The notes beneath the pieces are model-generated. The model searched no databases. It saw only the letters and a list, made by a program, of their open reading frames with translations, and was not told where the DNA came from. A DNA stretch of 64,000 bases, from the NCBI GenBank assembly GCA_004010535.1, contig RQYE01000001.1, forward strand, positions 124,001 to 188,000, in the 5' to 3' direction. The stretch comes from Coriobacteriales bacterium OH1046 (lineage in GTDB: Bacteria; Actinomycetota; Coriobacteriia; Coriobacteriales; Atopobiaceae). Of the stretch, positions 54,849-64,000 are shown one piece after another (the stretch's first letter is position 1; each line of letters starts with the position of its first letter). The translations under genes and the position numbers were made by a program.

Positions 54849-56110
54849 GCCTCCTCGAGCTTGAAGACGATCTCCTTGAGGTCGGGCGAAGCAACGAGAT
54901 CGCCCTTCTTGAGTTTGACCTGCTCCATCTCGCCCGGCGCCAGAATCGAGCGCTTGCGGTGCTGCATGCGCTTTCCATCGAAATAGACGGATACAGAGCG
55001 GTCCTCGTAGACATTGTCCACACGAAAACGCACGATAAGCTCTTCGGGCATGCGGACAGGATCGATGGTCTGGGGCACCGTGTAGCGGATGCCATCCTCT
55101 GCGGTGAGCGGCACCGCTCCGGCACTCCCAGCGAGCACGCCCCGAGCATAGGCAGCTGCATTGCGACCAGCAGCCGCAGCTTCCTGCGAGACGTAGTCGA
55201 CCAGATCATGGACGTGGAGGACATTGCCCGCCGCGAAGATGCCCTCGACCGAGGTCTCGAGGACCTCGTTCACCACAGGGCCGCGCGTGACGGGAGAGAG
55301 ACCGATGCCCGCAGAGAGCGAGAGCTCGTTCTCGGGGATGAGGCCGACTGAGAGCAGCAGCGTATCGCAGGGATAGGCGGTCTCGGTACCGGGGATGGGC
55401 TTTCCACGGCCATCGACTTCGGCGATGATCACGGCCTCCACGCGCTTCTTCCCCTCGATGCGCACAACGGTATGAGAGAGCAGGAGCGGGATGCCGAAGT
55501 CGTCGAGGCACTGGACGATGTTGCGTTTGAGGCCTCCCGAATACGGCATGAGCTCGGCAACGCAGGCCACATGGGCACCCTCGAGGGTCATGCGGCGGGC
55601 CATGATGAGGCCGATGTCGCCCGAACCGAGGATGACGACCTCGCGTCCGGGCATGAACCCCTCGATGTTCACCAGGCGTTGGGCCGTGCCTGCGCTATAG
55701 ATACCCGCAGGACGGTAGCCGGGGATGTTGAGCGACCCGCGCGGGCGCTCGCGGCAGCCCATGGCGAGGATGATGGCCTTTGCCCGGATGCGCACCATAC
55801 CCGACGTCCGGCTGACGGCTGTGACGACCTTGTCCGCCGAGATGTCGATGACCATGGTATCGAGCATGAAGTCTATGCCGCCCGCCCGTGCAAGCTCCTC
55901 GAACCGGGCGGCATATTCGGGACCGGTGAGCTCCTCATCGAAGGTGATGAGGCCGAAGCCGTTGTGGATGCACTGGTTGAGGATGCCGCCCAGCTCGCAG
56001 TCGCGCTCGACGACGAGGATGGACGCGCATCCCGCATCCCGCGCCGCGATCGCCGCTGCCAGACCGGCGGGCCCGCCTCCGATGATCAGGATGTCATAGC
56101 CGTTGGTCAC
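54845..56110 (-). CDS. NAD(P)/FAD-dependent oxidoreductase (GlpB-like position)
   Basis: YDILIIGGGPAGLAAAIAARDAG, ILAMGCRERPRGSLNIPG. Confidence 0.9.
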   Translation of the reverse strand: MTNGYDILIIGGGPAGLAAAIAARDAGCASILVVERDCELGGILNQCIHNGFGLITFDEELTGPEYAARFEELARAGGIDFMLDTMVIDISADKVVTAVSRTSGMVRIRAKAIILAMGCRERPRGSLNIPGYRPAGIYSAGTAQRLVNIEGFMPGREVVILGSGDIGLIMARRMTLEGAHVACVAELMPYSGGLKRNIVQCLDDFGIPLLLSHTVVRIEGKKRVEAVIIAEVDGRGKPIPGTETAYPCDTLLLSVGLIPENELSLSAGIGLSPVTRGPVVNEVLETSVEGIFAAGNVLHVHDLVDYVSQEAAAAGRNAAAYARGVLAGSAGAVPLTAEDGIRYTVPQTIDPVRMPEELIVRFRVDNVYEDRSVSVYFDGKRMQHRKRSILAPGEMEQVKLKKGDLVASPDLKEIVFKLEEA

Positions 56111-57567
56111 AGGAGGCCACCTCCTCCGAGCTCCTTATCCCTGCCCACGAGGAGCTCCGATCCTGGGCCCGCCTTCGTGATCTCGGCATACGCGAGATCG
56201 GCCAGCTCGCGATCGAGGATATCCATGATCTTGGACGTGCAGAAACCCGCCTGGCAGCGTCCCATGCAGGCTTCGGTCCGCCGCTTGATGCCGTCGAGCG
56301 AGCGGGCACCCAAGGGGCTACGGATTGCAGCCACGATCTGCGCCTCGGTGACCTTCCTGCAGCGGCAGACCACGTGGCCGTAAGCGGCATCCTCTGCGAT
56401 AAGGGCCTCCCAATCCTCATCGCATGCCCATTCGACGGCGGGGATGCCCCTGCGGGCGGGGACGAAATCGCCGCGCATCTCGGGACCGAGGATGCCGTCG
56501 ACGATGCCGGCGACCATCTCCCCGATCGCGGGCGCGGCGGTGAGGCCGGGAGATTCAATGGCGGCGCAATCCACGAAACCGGGCGCGTCCGGAAGCTCCC
56601 CGATGAGAAAGTCATGCTCCTTGCGATGGGCGCGGAGGCCCGAGAACGAGGTGATGGTCTCGTGAAACGGGATATCCTTGACGCTCAGGACCGACTTGGC
56701 GAGCACCTCCGCAAGGCCGGCCGCCGTCGTGTCGGTGGCCTCCTTGTCCGCTATGTCCTCGGCGGTCGGTCCGACGAGGAGGTTGCCCGCCGTGGTGGGC
56801 GTGACGAGGACGCCCTTGCCGTACTTTGTGGGCAGTTGGAAGACCGTGTGGGAGACGTGGCGGCCGGCGGCGGTATCGAGGACGAGGTACTGGCCGCGGC
56901 GCGGGATGATCTCGAGCGTGTCGGCAGAGACCATGTTGTGCAGGGCATCGGCATAGACGCCGGCCGCATTGACCACGGCGCGCGCTGCGAAACCGCCTCT
57001 GGTGGTGGAGATCGTCCAGAGCCCATCGTCTTGCGCGATGCCGATGACCTCGGTGTTGAAGAAGAACTCGACGCCGTTCACACGGGCGTTCTCGGCAAGC
57101 GCCCAGGTGAGCTGGAAGGGATTGACGATACAGGCGGAAGGAGCCCAGAGCGCGGCGCGGGCCCCATCGGCGATGTTCGGCTCGAGGGCGCGCAGCTCAT
57201 CTCCGTATATGATGGTCAAGGGCTCGACGCCGTTCTTCCGACCGCGCGCGAGAAGCTCTTCGAGCTTGGGAAGATCCTCCTCGGCCGTGCAGACGACGAG
57301 CGAGCCTATATTGTCGAGGTCGACGTCGAGGTCTGCGCAGAGCCCGCCCATGAGCTCAACGCCGCGGACGTCGAGCTCGGCCATGAGGGTTCCCGGCTCT
57401 GCATCGAAGCCCGCGTGCACGATGGCCGAATTGGCCTTGGATGTGCCGCAGCAGACGTCTTCCTCACGCTCCAGGACGCCGATGCGCAGCTTCCGCTTGG
57501 AAAGCTCGCGCGCGCAGGCGGCACCTGAGACACCGGCCCCTATGATCACGACATCGAATGCATCCAT
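56107..57567 (-). CDS. GlpA-like FAD oxidoreductase with C-terminal BFD-like [2Fe-2S] domain
   Basis: DVVIIGAGVSGAACARELSKRKLRIGVLEREEDVCCGTSKANSAIVHAGFDA; C-terminal VCRCRKVTEAQI...TEACMGRCQAGFC. Confidence 0.92.
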   Translation of the reverse strand: MDAFDVVIIGAGVSGAACARELSKRKLRIGVLEREEDVCCGTSKANSAIVHAGFDAEPGTLMAELDVRGVELMGGLCADLDVDLDNIGSLVVCTAEEDLPKLEELLARGRKNGVEPLTIIYGDELRALEPNIADGARAALWAPSACIVNPFQLTWALAENARVNGVEFFFNTEVIGIAQDDGLWTISTTRGGFAARAVVNAAGVYADALHNMVSADTLEIIPRRGQYLVLDTAAGRHVSHTVFQLPTKYGKGVLVTPTTAGNLLVGPTAEDIADKEATDTTAAGLAEVLAKSVLSVKDIPFHETITSFSGLRAHRKEHDFLIGELPDAPGFVDCAAIESPGLTAAPAIGEMVAGIVDGILGPEMRGDFVPARRGIPAVEWACDEDWEALIAEDAAYGHVVCRCRKVTEAQIVAAIRSPLGARSLDGIKRRTEACMGRCQAGFCTSKIMDILDRELADLAYAEITKAGPGSELLVGRDKELGGGGLL

Positions 57568-57583
57568 CGCAGCTCCCCCATAC

Positions 57584-59374
57584 CTACCGGATCATATCGA
57601 TAAGGATAAGCCATTCGCTTTCAAGCTCGTCGATCTGCGTCCTCGTATCCTCGAGCTCGGCCTGCTTTGCAAGGAGCGCCTCATAGTCGGTTTGGTCGAG
57701 GGCATGCAGCTCCGCCTCGAGCCGCGCGGGTTCATGGCGGAGCTTCTCGAGTTTGCGCTCGATCGCATCGAGGCGTTTCTTACGTTCCCGGCGTTCTGCA
57801 TGGGGGCTCACGGACCTCTCTGCTGCGCTTCGGGACGAAGGGTGTATGTCCGGGGAGGCTCCCCCCGACATGCACTCGTCGAGAAGATGCAGATAGCCAT
57901 CGATGCCGTCCGGGACATGGCGGAGGTGCCCGTTGATAAGCGCGTACTGGTTGTCTGCAACACGTTCCGCCAGATAGCGGTCGTGGGTTACGAGCAGAAG
58001 CGTGCCCGGCCAGGTATCGAGCAGGGACTCGAGCTCGGCGAGCATATCGGTGTCGAGATCGTTGCCCGGCTCGTCGAGCACGAGCACGTTGGGCTCGTCG
58101 ATGAGCACGCACAGGAGCGCCAAGCGGCGCCTCTGCCCGCCGGAGAGCTCGGAGATGCGTTCGGTCATATCGGACGCATCGAACCCCAGGCGCTCGAGGA
58201 GCTTTGCGGGCGAGGTGGGCCTGTCCTCGACGATGAGGTGCTGCTTATAGCGGGCGAGCAGGTCGAGCACGCGCCAGTCGCCCTTCCCTTGAAGATTATC
58301 GAGCTGTTGGGAGAGCCATCCGAATCTGACCGAGCGGCCGATCTTGACGCTTCCCCCCGTGGGGGCGAGGAGGCCGGTCATGATGCGCAGCAGGCTCGTC
58401 TTGCCCGCACCGTTCGCGCCGAGGATCGAGATACGCTCTCCCGGCCCGATGATCCAATCGATATCCTCCAGAACGACCGTATCGCCGAACGAGAGGCTCA
58501 CACTCTCGAGCTCGATGACCTGTTTGCCCAAGCGTGCGACCGCAAGGCGCTTGAGTTCGACGCTGTTGCGTATAGGAGGATCATCGGCGAGCAGGGCGCG
58601 CGCGGCCTCGATCCTGAACTTGGGCTTGGAGGTGCGCGCCCGCGCCCCATGGGAGAGCCAATTGAGCTCCTTGCGCAGCGTGTTCCGTCTGCGCTCCTCG
58701 AGGAGCGCAGCCGAACGGTCGCGCTCGACGCGTTGCTGGATGTAGGCGGAGTATCCGCCTTCGAAGGAACCTATGGAGCGATGGTGGACCTCCCACATCC
58801 GCCGGCATACCTCATCGAGGAACCAGCGGTCGTGCGTGACGGCGAGCAGCGCCCCCTCCCCCTCCGGCCAGCGTGATGCAAGATGGGCCGCAAGCCAGGC
58901 GATGGCATGCATATCGAGATGGTTCGTGGGCTCGTCGAGGAGCAGCACATCCCAGGTGCCGATGAGGACGCGGGCGAGATCGCAGCGTTTCCGTTCGCCG
59001 CCCGAGAGCGTTCCCACGAGGGCGTCGAGCGGGATGGCGCGGAGAAGCTCGGCGATGATGGAGCGGATCCTGCCGTCCGAAGCCCATTCGAACTCCGCGC
59101 GGTCGCCGAGCACGGCCTTCCCAACAGTCGTCTCGTCATCGAGCGCGTCGGATTGCCCTATAAAGCCGACGGAGATGGTATTCCGCCACGTGACCGTGCC
59201 GCTGTCGGGCTCGAAGGATTTCGCGATGCAGGCGAGCAGGGTGGATTTGCCATCTCCGTTGCGGCCGACGATGCCGATGCGATCGCCCTCGTTGATCCCG
59301 ATGCTGACATCTGCGAGCACCTTCTTCCCAGGCCACTCATGCGAGACCTTGTCGAGTCCGATGAGGATGCCCAC
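57584..59374 (-). CDS. ABC-F family ATP-binding protein
   Basis: Two ABC cassettes (GIVGRNGDGKSTLLA; ILGANGAGKTSLLRIM), LSGGERKRCDLARVL and LSGGQRRRLALLCVL, C-terminal coiled coil. Confidence 0.95.
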   Translation of the reverse strand: MGILIGLDKVSHEWPGKKVLADVSIGINEGDRIGIVGRNGDGKSTLLACIAKSFEPDSGTVTWRNTISVGFIGQSDALDDETTVGKAVLGDRAEFEWASDGRIRSIIAELLRAIPLDALVGTLSGGERKRCDLARVLIGTWDVLLLDEPTNHLDMHAIAWLAAHLASRWPEGEGALLAVTHDRWFLDEVCRRMWEVHHRSIGSFEGGYSAYIQQRVERDRSAALLEERRRNTLRKELNWLSHGARARTSKPKFRIEAARALLADDPPIRNSVELKRLAVARLGKQVIELESVSLSFGDTVVLEDIDWIIGPGERISILGANGAGKTSLLRIMTGLLAPTGGSVKIGRSVRFGWLSQQLDNLQGKGDWRVLDLLARYKQHLIVEDRPTSPAKLLERLGFDASDMTERISELSGGQRRRLALLCVLIDEPNVLVLDEPGNDLDTDMLAELESLLDTWPGTLLLVTHDRYLAERVADNQYALINGHLRHVPDGIDGYLHLLDECMSGGASPDIHPSSRSAAERSVSPHAERRERKKRLDAIERKLEKLRHEPARLEAELHALDQTDYEALLAKQAELEDTRTQIDELESEWLILIDMIR

Positions 59375-60259
59375 CTACCCAACCTCCCCGCAAAAAGGAC
59401 GGGATACGTCCATCCGATCCTCTGCAAGCCTTCTGAGCAGGGAGATCTCCGCAGCATAGCCTGCAAGGTCGTTGGGCGTCTCGAGGATCATCGGCACTGC
59501 GGCGAGCCGCTGGTTCGACACGAGGGCGGCGAAGGCGCCGAGTCCGATCGCGCCCTGTCCGATGCGCTCGTGACGGTCCTTGCGCGAACCGCGCGCATGC
59601 TTCGAGTCGTTGAGATGGAGGGCGCGCAGGAGGCCGAGGCCGATGAGGCGGTCGAACTCGTCGAGGACGCCGTCGAGGCCGTCGCGGACATCGTAGCCGC
59701 CGTCCCATACATGGCAGGTATCGAGGCAGACTCCCAGAAGCTGTTTCTCGCGCACGCCGTCGATGATGCGTGCGAGCTCCTCGAAGCTGCGTCCGATCTC
59801 GGATCCCTTGCCGACCATGGTCTCGAGCAGAACCGTCGTGGACTGGCCTTTGACAAGGGCCTCGTTCAACCCCTCGACGATGAGGCGGATGCCCTCGTCC
59901 GTGCCCTGCCCCACATGCGAACCCGGATGGAGATTGTAGAAGTTGCCCGGAAGCGACTCCATGCGTGCGAGGTCATCTGCCAAGGCGCGTCGCGCGAAGT
60001 CGAGGGCGGCGGGCTTGGCCGAGCAAAGGTTCATCGTGTACGGCGCATGCGCCACGAGGCGGCCGAAACCGTTGGCGGCCATGAGCTCCCGAAGCTCGCG
60101 GGCATCATCCGGATCGACGGCCTTGGCGGTGCCTCCGCGCGGGTTGCGCGTGAAGAAGGCGAAGGTCGTGGCGCCGATGGAGAGCGCCGTCTCTCCCATG
60201 GCGCGGTATCCGCCCGTGGTTGAGAGATGGCAGCCCAGCGCGAGCGGGCATGCCATCAT
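59375..60259 (-). CDS. nfo: Deoxyribonuclease IV (endonuclease IV)
   Basis: GCHLSTTGGYRAMGETALSIGATTFAFFTRNPRG, NLHPGSHVGQG, CLDTCHVWDGGYD, LHLNDSKHARGSRKDRHERIGQG. Confidence 0.96.
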   Translation of the reverse strand: MMACPLALGCHLSTTGGYRAMGETALSIGATTFAFFTRNPRGGTAKAVDPDDARELRELMAANGFGRLVAHAPYTMNLCSAKPAALDFARRALADDLARMESLPGNFYNLHPGSHVGQGTDEGIRLIVEGLNEALVKGQSTTVLLETMVGKGSEIGRSFEELARIIDGVREKQLLGVCLDTCHVWDGGYDVRDGLDGVLDEFDRLIGLGLLRALHLNDSKHARGSRKDRHERIGQGAIGLGAFAALVSNQRLAAVPMILETPNDLAGYAAEISLLRRLAEDRMDVSRPFCGEVG

Positions 60260-61464
60260 CTGCGCTCCGCGACGAGGCGCGCGACGCGATCGAGGATGGC
60301 GTTGGCAACCTCGGCCTTGGGAAGCGTGGGCAGCTTCTCCACGCCGCCAGCCGTGACGAACGATACGCGGTCGGTGTCGGAGCCGAACGTGGAATCGGGT
60401 CTCGATACGTCATTCGCCACGATCATGTCGGCATGCTTTCGGGTGAGCTTCGCGATCGCGTTCTCGATGAGGTCATCCGTCTCCGCAGCGAAACCGCATA
60501 CCACGCGCCTGTCCTTGACGCGGCAGAGATCGGCGAGGATATCCTTGGTTGGGACGAGCTCGATGGATACGATCGGCTCGTCGGACTTCTTGAGCTTGCG
60601 ATCCGCTGTGACCCGAGGCGTGTAGTCGGCCACGGCGGCGGAGCAGATCGCCGCATCGGCATGCTCGAAAGCGCTCATGCACGCCTCATGCATAGCGCGT
60701 GCGCTGATAACGTCGATACGCTCGGCGCCCTCCGGCGTGGCCAGCGCGCAGGGCCCGGCGACGAGCGTGACGGCCGCACCGCGATCGAGGGCCGCCTGCG
60801 CGATGGAAAAGCCCATCTTGCCGGACGATGCGTTCGCGATGTAGCGTACCGCATCGATGGCCTCATGGGTCGGTCCCGCATTGACGAGGAGCCTGAGGCC
60901 CGCGAGATCGCGCACGACCTTGAGATGGGAGAGCACGTCGGCAACGATATCGGATACGGCGGCGAGCTTGCCCTCGCCCACATCGCCGCAGGCGAGAAGC
61001 CCGCTTGAGGGCATGATGAAGCCGTATCCGCGCTTCTGGAGCAGGGCGACGTTTGCCTGCGTCGCCTCATCCTTCCACATATGCACATTCATGGCGGGTG
61101 CGAGGAGCGCAGGCGCCTGGAGCGCGAGGATGGTGGTGGACACGCACTCATCGGCGATACCCGAGGCGATCTTGGCCATGATGTCGGCGGTCGCAGGGCA
61201 GACGAGGCAGACGTCGGCCCACGCGCCGAGCATGATATGGGGGTTGGGCGATTCGGGGAAGTCGAAGAGGTCGGTCAGGACCGGGTAGTGCGAGAGCGCC
61301 TCGAAGGTGATGGGGCTCACGAACTCGCAGGCATCGGGAGTCATGCAGACGCGTACCTCGCACCCGGCGTCCTGAAGCCTCCGGACGATGTCGCAGGATT
61401 TATAGGCGGCGATACCGCCGCTCACGGCGAGCAGGACATGCTTTCTCATCTTAGGGCTCCTCAC
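60256..61464 (-). CDS. coaBC: Bifunctional phosphopantothenoylcysteine decarboxylase/phosphopantothenate-cysteine ligase
   Basis: VLLAVSGGIAAYKSCDIVRRL, PAMNVHMW, NAGPTHEAIDAVRYIANASSGKMGFSIAQAA. Confidence 0.97.
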   Translation of the reverse strand: MRSPKMRKHVLLAVSGGIAAYKSCDIVRRLQDAGCEVRVCMTPDACEFVSPITFEALSHYPVLTDLFDFPESPNPHIMLGAWADVCLVCPATADIMAKIASGIADECVSTTILALQAPALLAPAMNVHMWKDEATQANVALLQKRGYGFIMPSSGLLACGDVGEGKLAAVSDIVADVLSHLKVVRDLAGLRLLVNAGPTHEAIDAVRYIANASSGKMGFSIAQAALDRGAAVTLVAGPCALATPEGAERIDVISARAMHEACMSAFEHADAAICSAAVADYTPRVTADRKLKKSDEPIVSIELVPTKDILADLCRVKDRRVVCGFAAETDDLIENAIAKLTRKHADMIVANDVSRPDSTFGSDTDRVSFVTAGGVEKLPTLPKAEVANAILDRVARLVAERR

Positions 61465-62170
61465 GTACGAGCATGCGGTGGCAATAGGGGCATTCGGAGA
61501 TCACGGGGCCGCGCTCGAGGTCGCGATACGCGTCGGCTTGGAGCTTGACCCGGCAGGCGCTCGGGACATTGCCCGCCAGGCGCTCGACTGCCAAGCCGGA
61601 GAAGCGCTTGAAGGCGATGGCGTAACGCTTGCAGACATCGTCTGAGATGCGGGAGATGACGTCCGCGCGATCATCGCCGAGCCTCCCGATCGATGCTTGG
61701 ATCTCCGCGCTATCCTGGTCGAACGAACGGCGCAGCGCCTCCTCGTCCGCAAGGAGCTTGGAACCGAGGGCCTTGAGCTTCTTCTCGGCTTCCTCCGCCT
61801 TGGCGAGCTTCTCGAGCAGCGGGCCCCGCTTGAATTCGAGCTTCTCGAGCTGCTTCGCCAGAAGCGAGAGCTTGGCATCGAGGGCTTGGACTTCCTTATA
61901 GGAACGGCCATGCTCGGTAATGGAGGACCTGACAGCACGCTGCTCCTGCTCATATCCGGCATGCAGCTCCCGCATCTCGGCGATATCGGTCTCGATATCC
62001 TTGCGCAGCCCGATGACGTGTTTGAGCTCTGCCGAGAGCTTCTTCTTTGCCTGCGCGACAGCTGCGAGCCGCTCGGTCTGGGGCATCGCCCCGAGCTGCG
62101 CATGCGCGCGCATGAGATCGAGATCGATCTTCTGGAGTTCGAGCAGGGCGGATGCTTCGTCGTTCATCAT
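61451..62170 (-). CDS. Coiled-coil zinc-ribbon (DUF164/CdsZ-like) protein
   Basis: N-terminal coiled coil, C-terminal ECPYCHRML; CRVKLQADAYRDLERGPVISECPYCHRML. Confidence 0.85.
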   Translation of the reverse strand: MMNDEASALLELQKIDLDLMRAHAQLGAMPQTERLAAVAQAKKKLSAELKHVIGLRKDIETDIAEMRELHAGYEQEQRAVRSSITEHGRSYKEVQALDAKLSLLAKQLEKLEFKRGPLLEKLAKAEEAEKKLKALGSKLLADEEALRRSFDQDSAEIQASIGRLGDDRADVISRISDDVCKRYAIAFKRFSGLAVERLAGNVPSACRVKLQADAYRDLERGPVISECPYCHRMLVREEP

Positions 62171-62177
62171 TCCCACC

Positions 62178-63338
62178 TTATCTGCGGAGGCTTCCGACAC
62201 ATCCGATGAGGGCGTCGGCGAACGCCGAAAGCTCGCTATCGGAGACGCGCTCATCGAACGAGATGCGCAACGCGCCGAGGGAACGCTCGCGTGGGACTCC
62301 CATGGCGGAGAGGACATGGCTGGAATCGCGCGAACCCGCTGAGCAGGCGGAGCCCGATGAGATGGCGAAACCTGCCGCGTCGAGCCGTAAGAGCACCGCC
62401 CCCGCCTCGATGCCGCTCACGGCGATATGGACGGTTCCCGGGAGCCTGCCTCCATCGTATGCCGCGTCGACCGTAGGGCATATCCCCAGATCCGCCAAGA
62501 CGAGCTTCTCGACGAGCATGCTCGAACGGACCCGAAGAGCGTCGGCATGAACCCTATGGGCGCATGCTGACGCCTGCGCGGCTGCGGCGAAGGCAAGGGC
62601 TCCCGAGACATTCTGGGTACCCGGCCTGAGTCCCCGCTCCTGTCCTCCGCCATGGAGGAGCGGCTGCAGGCGGATCCCGGTTTTGAGGTAGAGCGCCCCG
62701 ATACCCACCGGTCCGCCGACCTTGTGGGCGCTGATGCTCAGGGCATCGACGGGACCCGCAGAGAGCGGGATGCGCGTGAACGCCTGGACGGCATCGGTAT
62801 GGAAGAGGGCCCCATGCGCATGGGCGGCGGCGGCGAGCTCGGCTATGGGTTGGACCATGCCCGTCTCGTTGTTCGCGGTCATGATCGAGACAAGCGCGCA
62901 GCGCTCATCGAGCGTGGATTCAAGCGCTGCAGGCTCGATGATCCCCCTGCACGAGGACGCCGCGATACGGACCTCGAATCCGCGTCGCCTGAGCTCGGGA
63001 GCGCATGCGAGGACCGCCTCGTGCTCGATAGCCGATATGACGACGGCATCACGTGCGCCGCGCTGCATCCGCACGGCTTCTGAAAGGCCGATGACGGCGA
63101 GGTTGTCGGCCTCGGTGCCCCCCGAGGTGAAGATGAGCTCGGAAGGGCGGGCGGAGCCGCCCAAGAGCTGGGAGATCTCCTTGCGGGCCCCTTCGAGCGC
63201 GCGTGCAGCCTCCCTGCCCGGAGTATGGAGGGAATTGGGGTTGGCACCCGCATACGAGGCGCACGCATACACAGCGAGCGCCTCTGCGGCCTCAGGTCTG
63301 AGCGGGGAGGATGCCGCATGATCAAGGTAGATGGCCAA
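62178..63338 (-). CDS. Cysteine desulfurase (NifS/IscS-like)
   Basis: IYLDHAASSPLRPEAAEAL, FTSGGTEADNLAV, SISAHKVGGPVGIGALYLK, SSGSACSAGS. Confidence 0.94.
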   Translation of the reverse strand: MAIYLDHAASSPLRPEAAEALAVYACASYAGANPNSLHTPGREAARALEGARKEISQLLGGSARPSELIFTSGGTEADNLAVIGLSEAVRMQRGARDAVVISAIEHEAVLACAPELRRRGFEVRIAASSCRGIIEPAALESTLDERCALVSIMTANNETGMVQPIAELAAAAHAHGALFHTDAVQAFTRIPLSAGPVDALSISAHKVGGPVGIGALYLKTGIRLQPLLHGGGQERGLRPGTQNVSGALAFAAAAQASACAHRVHADALRVRSSMLVEKLVLADLGICPTVDAAYDGGRLPGTVHIAVSGIEAGAVLLRLDAAGFAISSGSACSAGSRDSSHVLSAMGVPRERSLGALRISFDERVSDSELSAFADALIGCVGSLRR

Positions 63339-63342
63339 CGGT

Positions 63343-63993
63343 TCAGATCCCCTCGGCCAAACGCCTGAGCTCGGCCATGCGCGCGCCCCTGTCTACCGCA
63401 TCGAAGATCGCGCTGCCGGCGACGAAGGTATCGGCCCCCGCCTCGGATACGCGGGCGATGGTATCGGGGGCGATGCCGCCATCGACCTCGATCATGGGGG
63501 ATCGGCCCAAGGCGAGGCATGCTCCGCTGATCGTCTTGATCTTGGGCAACGTGGCTTCGATGAGCTTCTGGCCCCCGAAACCCGGATAGACCGTCATCAC
63601 GAGGACGAGGTCGACCTTCTCGAGGTATGGGAGGACGGCTTCTGCGGGTGTGTCGGGGCTGAGGGAGATTCCTGCGGAGACGCCCTGGGCGCGTATGCGC
63701 TCGATGAGCTCGTCGGGGTTCTCGGCTGCCTCCACATGGAAGGTCACGATATCGGCTCCCGCCCCTATGTAGGAATCGAAGACCCCTTCGGGGTTCGTGA
63801 CCATGAGATGGACATCGAGGGGGAGGTGCGTATGCGCCCTGACCTGCTTCAGAATGCCGGGACCGAAGGAGAGATTGGGTACGAAATGCCCGTCCATGAC
63901 ATCGTAGTGGAGCAAATCGGCCTCTCCGATGTCTTCGAGCTCGGCACCGAGGCGCATGAAGTCTGCCGACAGGATGGAGGGGACGATATTCAC
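63343..63993 (-). CDS. rpe: Ribulose-phosphate 3-epimerase
   Basis: VPSILSADFMRLGAELEDI, HYDVMDGHFVPNLSFGPGIL, VYPGFGGQKLIEATLPKI, EVDGGI. Confidence 0.98.
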   Translation of the reverse strand: MNIVPSILSADFMRLGAELEDIGEADLLHYDVMDGHFVPNLSFGPGILKQVRAHTHLPLDVHLMVTNPEGVFDSYIGAGADIVTFHVEAAENPDELIERIRAQGVSAGISLSPDTPAEAVLPYLEKVDLVLVMTVYPGFGGQKLIEATLPKIKTISGACLALGRSPMIEVDGGIAPDTIARVSEAGADTFVAGSAIFDAVDRGARMAELRRLAEGI

Positions 63994-64000
63994 CTGGTTC

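Overview
This is a high-GC bacterial chromosomal window. Gene content and order suggest an actinobacterium of class Coriobacteriia/Eggerthellales; that is an inference, no search was run. Most of it is core genome: era(partial)-recO; rpsO-pnp-[structured RNA]-rnj-ftsK-rodZ-like-yajQ-rimO-pgsA-cinA-recA-recX; rny-GHKL ATPase-spoVS-miaB-miaA-hflX; lexA diverging from a YneA-like LysM gene; nrdR-dut-trxB; two tandem NlpC/P60 hydrolases; apt-MerR-FHA; RidA-PatB; dacA and a second phosphatidyltransferase; nfo-coaBC-nifS-like-rpe. Accessory parts are a RICIN-repeat/CHAP-like exoprotein, a peptide-uptake/D-amino-acyl catabolism operon (40-48.5 kb) with two tandem M19 dipeptidase paralogs that carry parallel disruptions, an AT-rich MarR-flavodoxin module, and a GlpA/GlpB-like/DUF1667 oxidoreductase triad. 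The best candidate for something undescribed is a ~250-nt non-coding RNA (about 7275-7545) between pnp and the RNase J gene. It holds two tandem modules that fold into the same three-way junction with compensatory base changes, and it ends in a strong GC hairpin. Other signals: SOS boxes inside canonical promoters (recA, lexA/yneA-like), a perfect 46-bp palindrome, paired operators at the peptide operon and at the marR gene, and a 20-bp perfect inverted repeat. No CRISPR array, prophage or transposase was seen.
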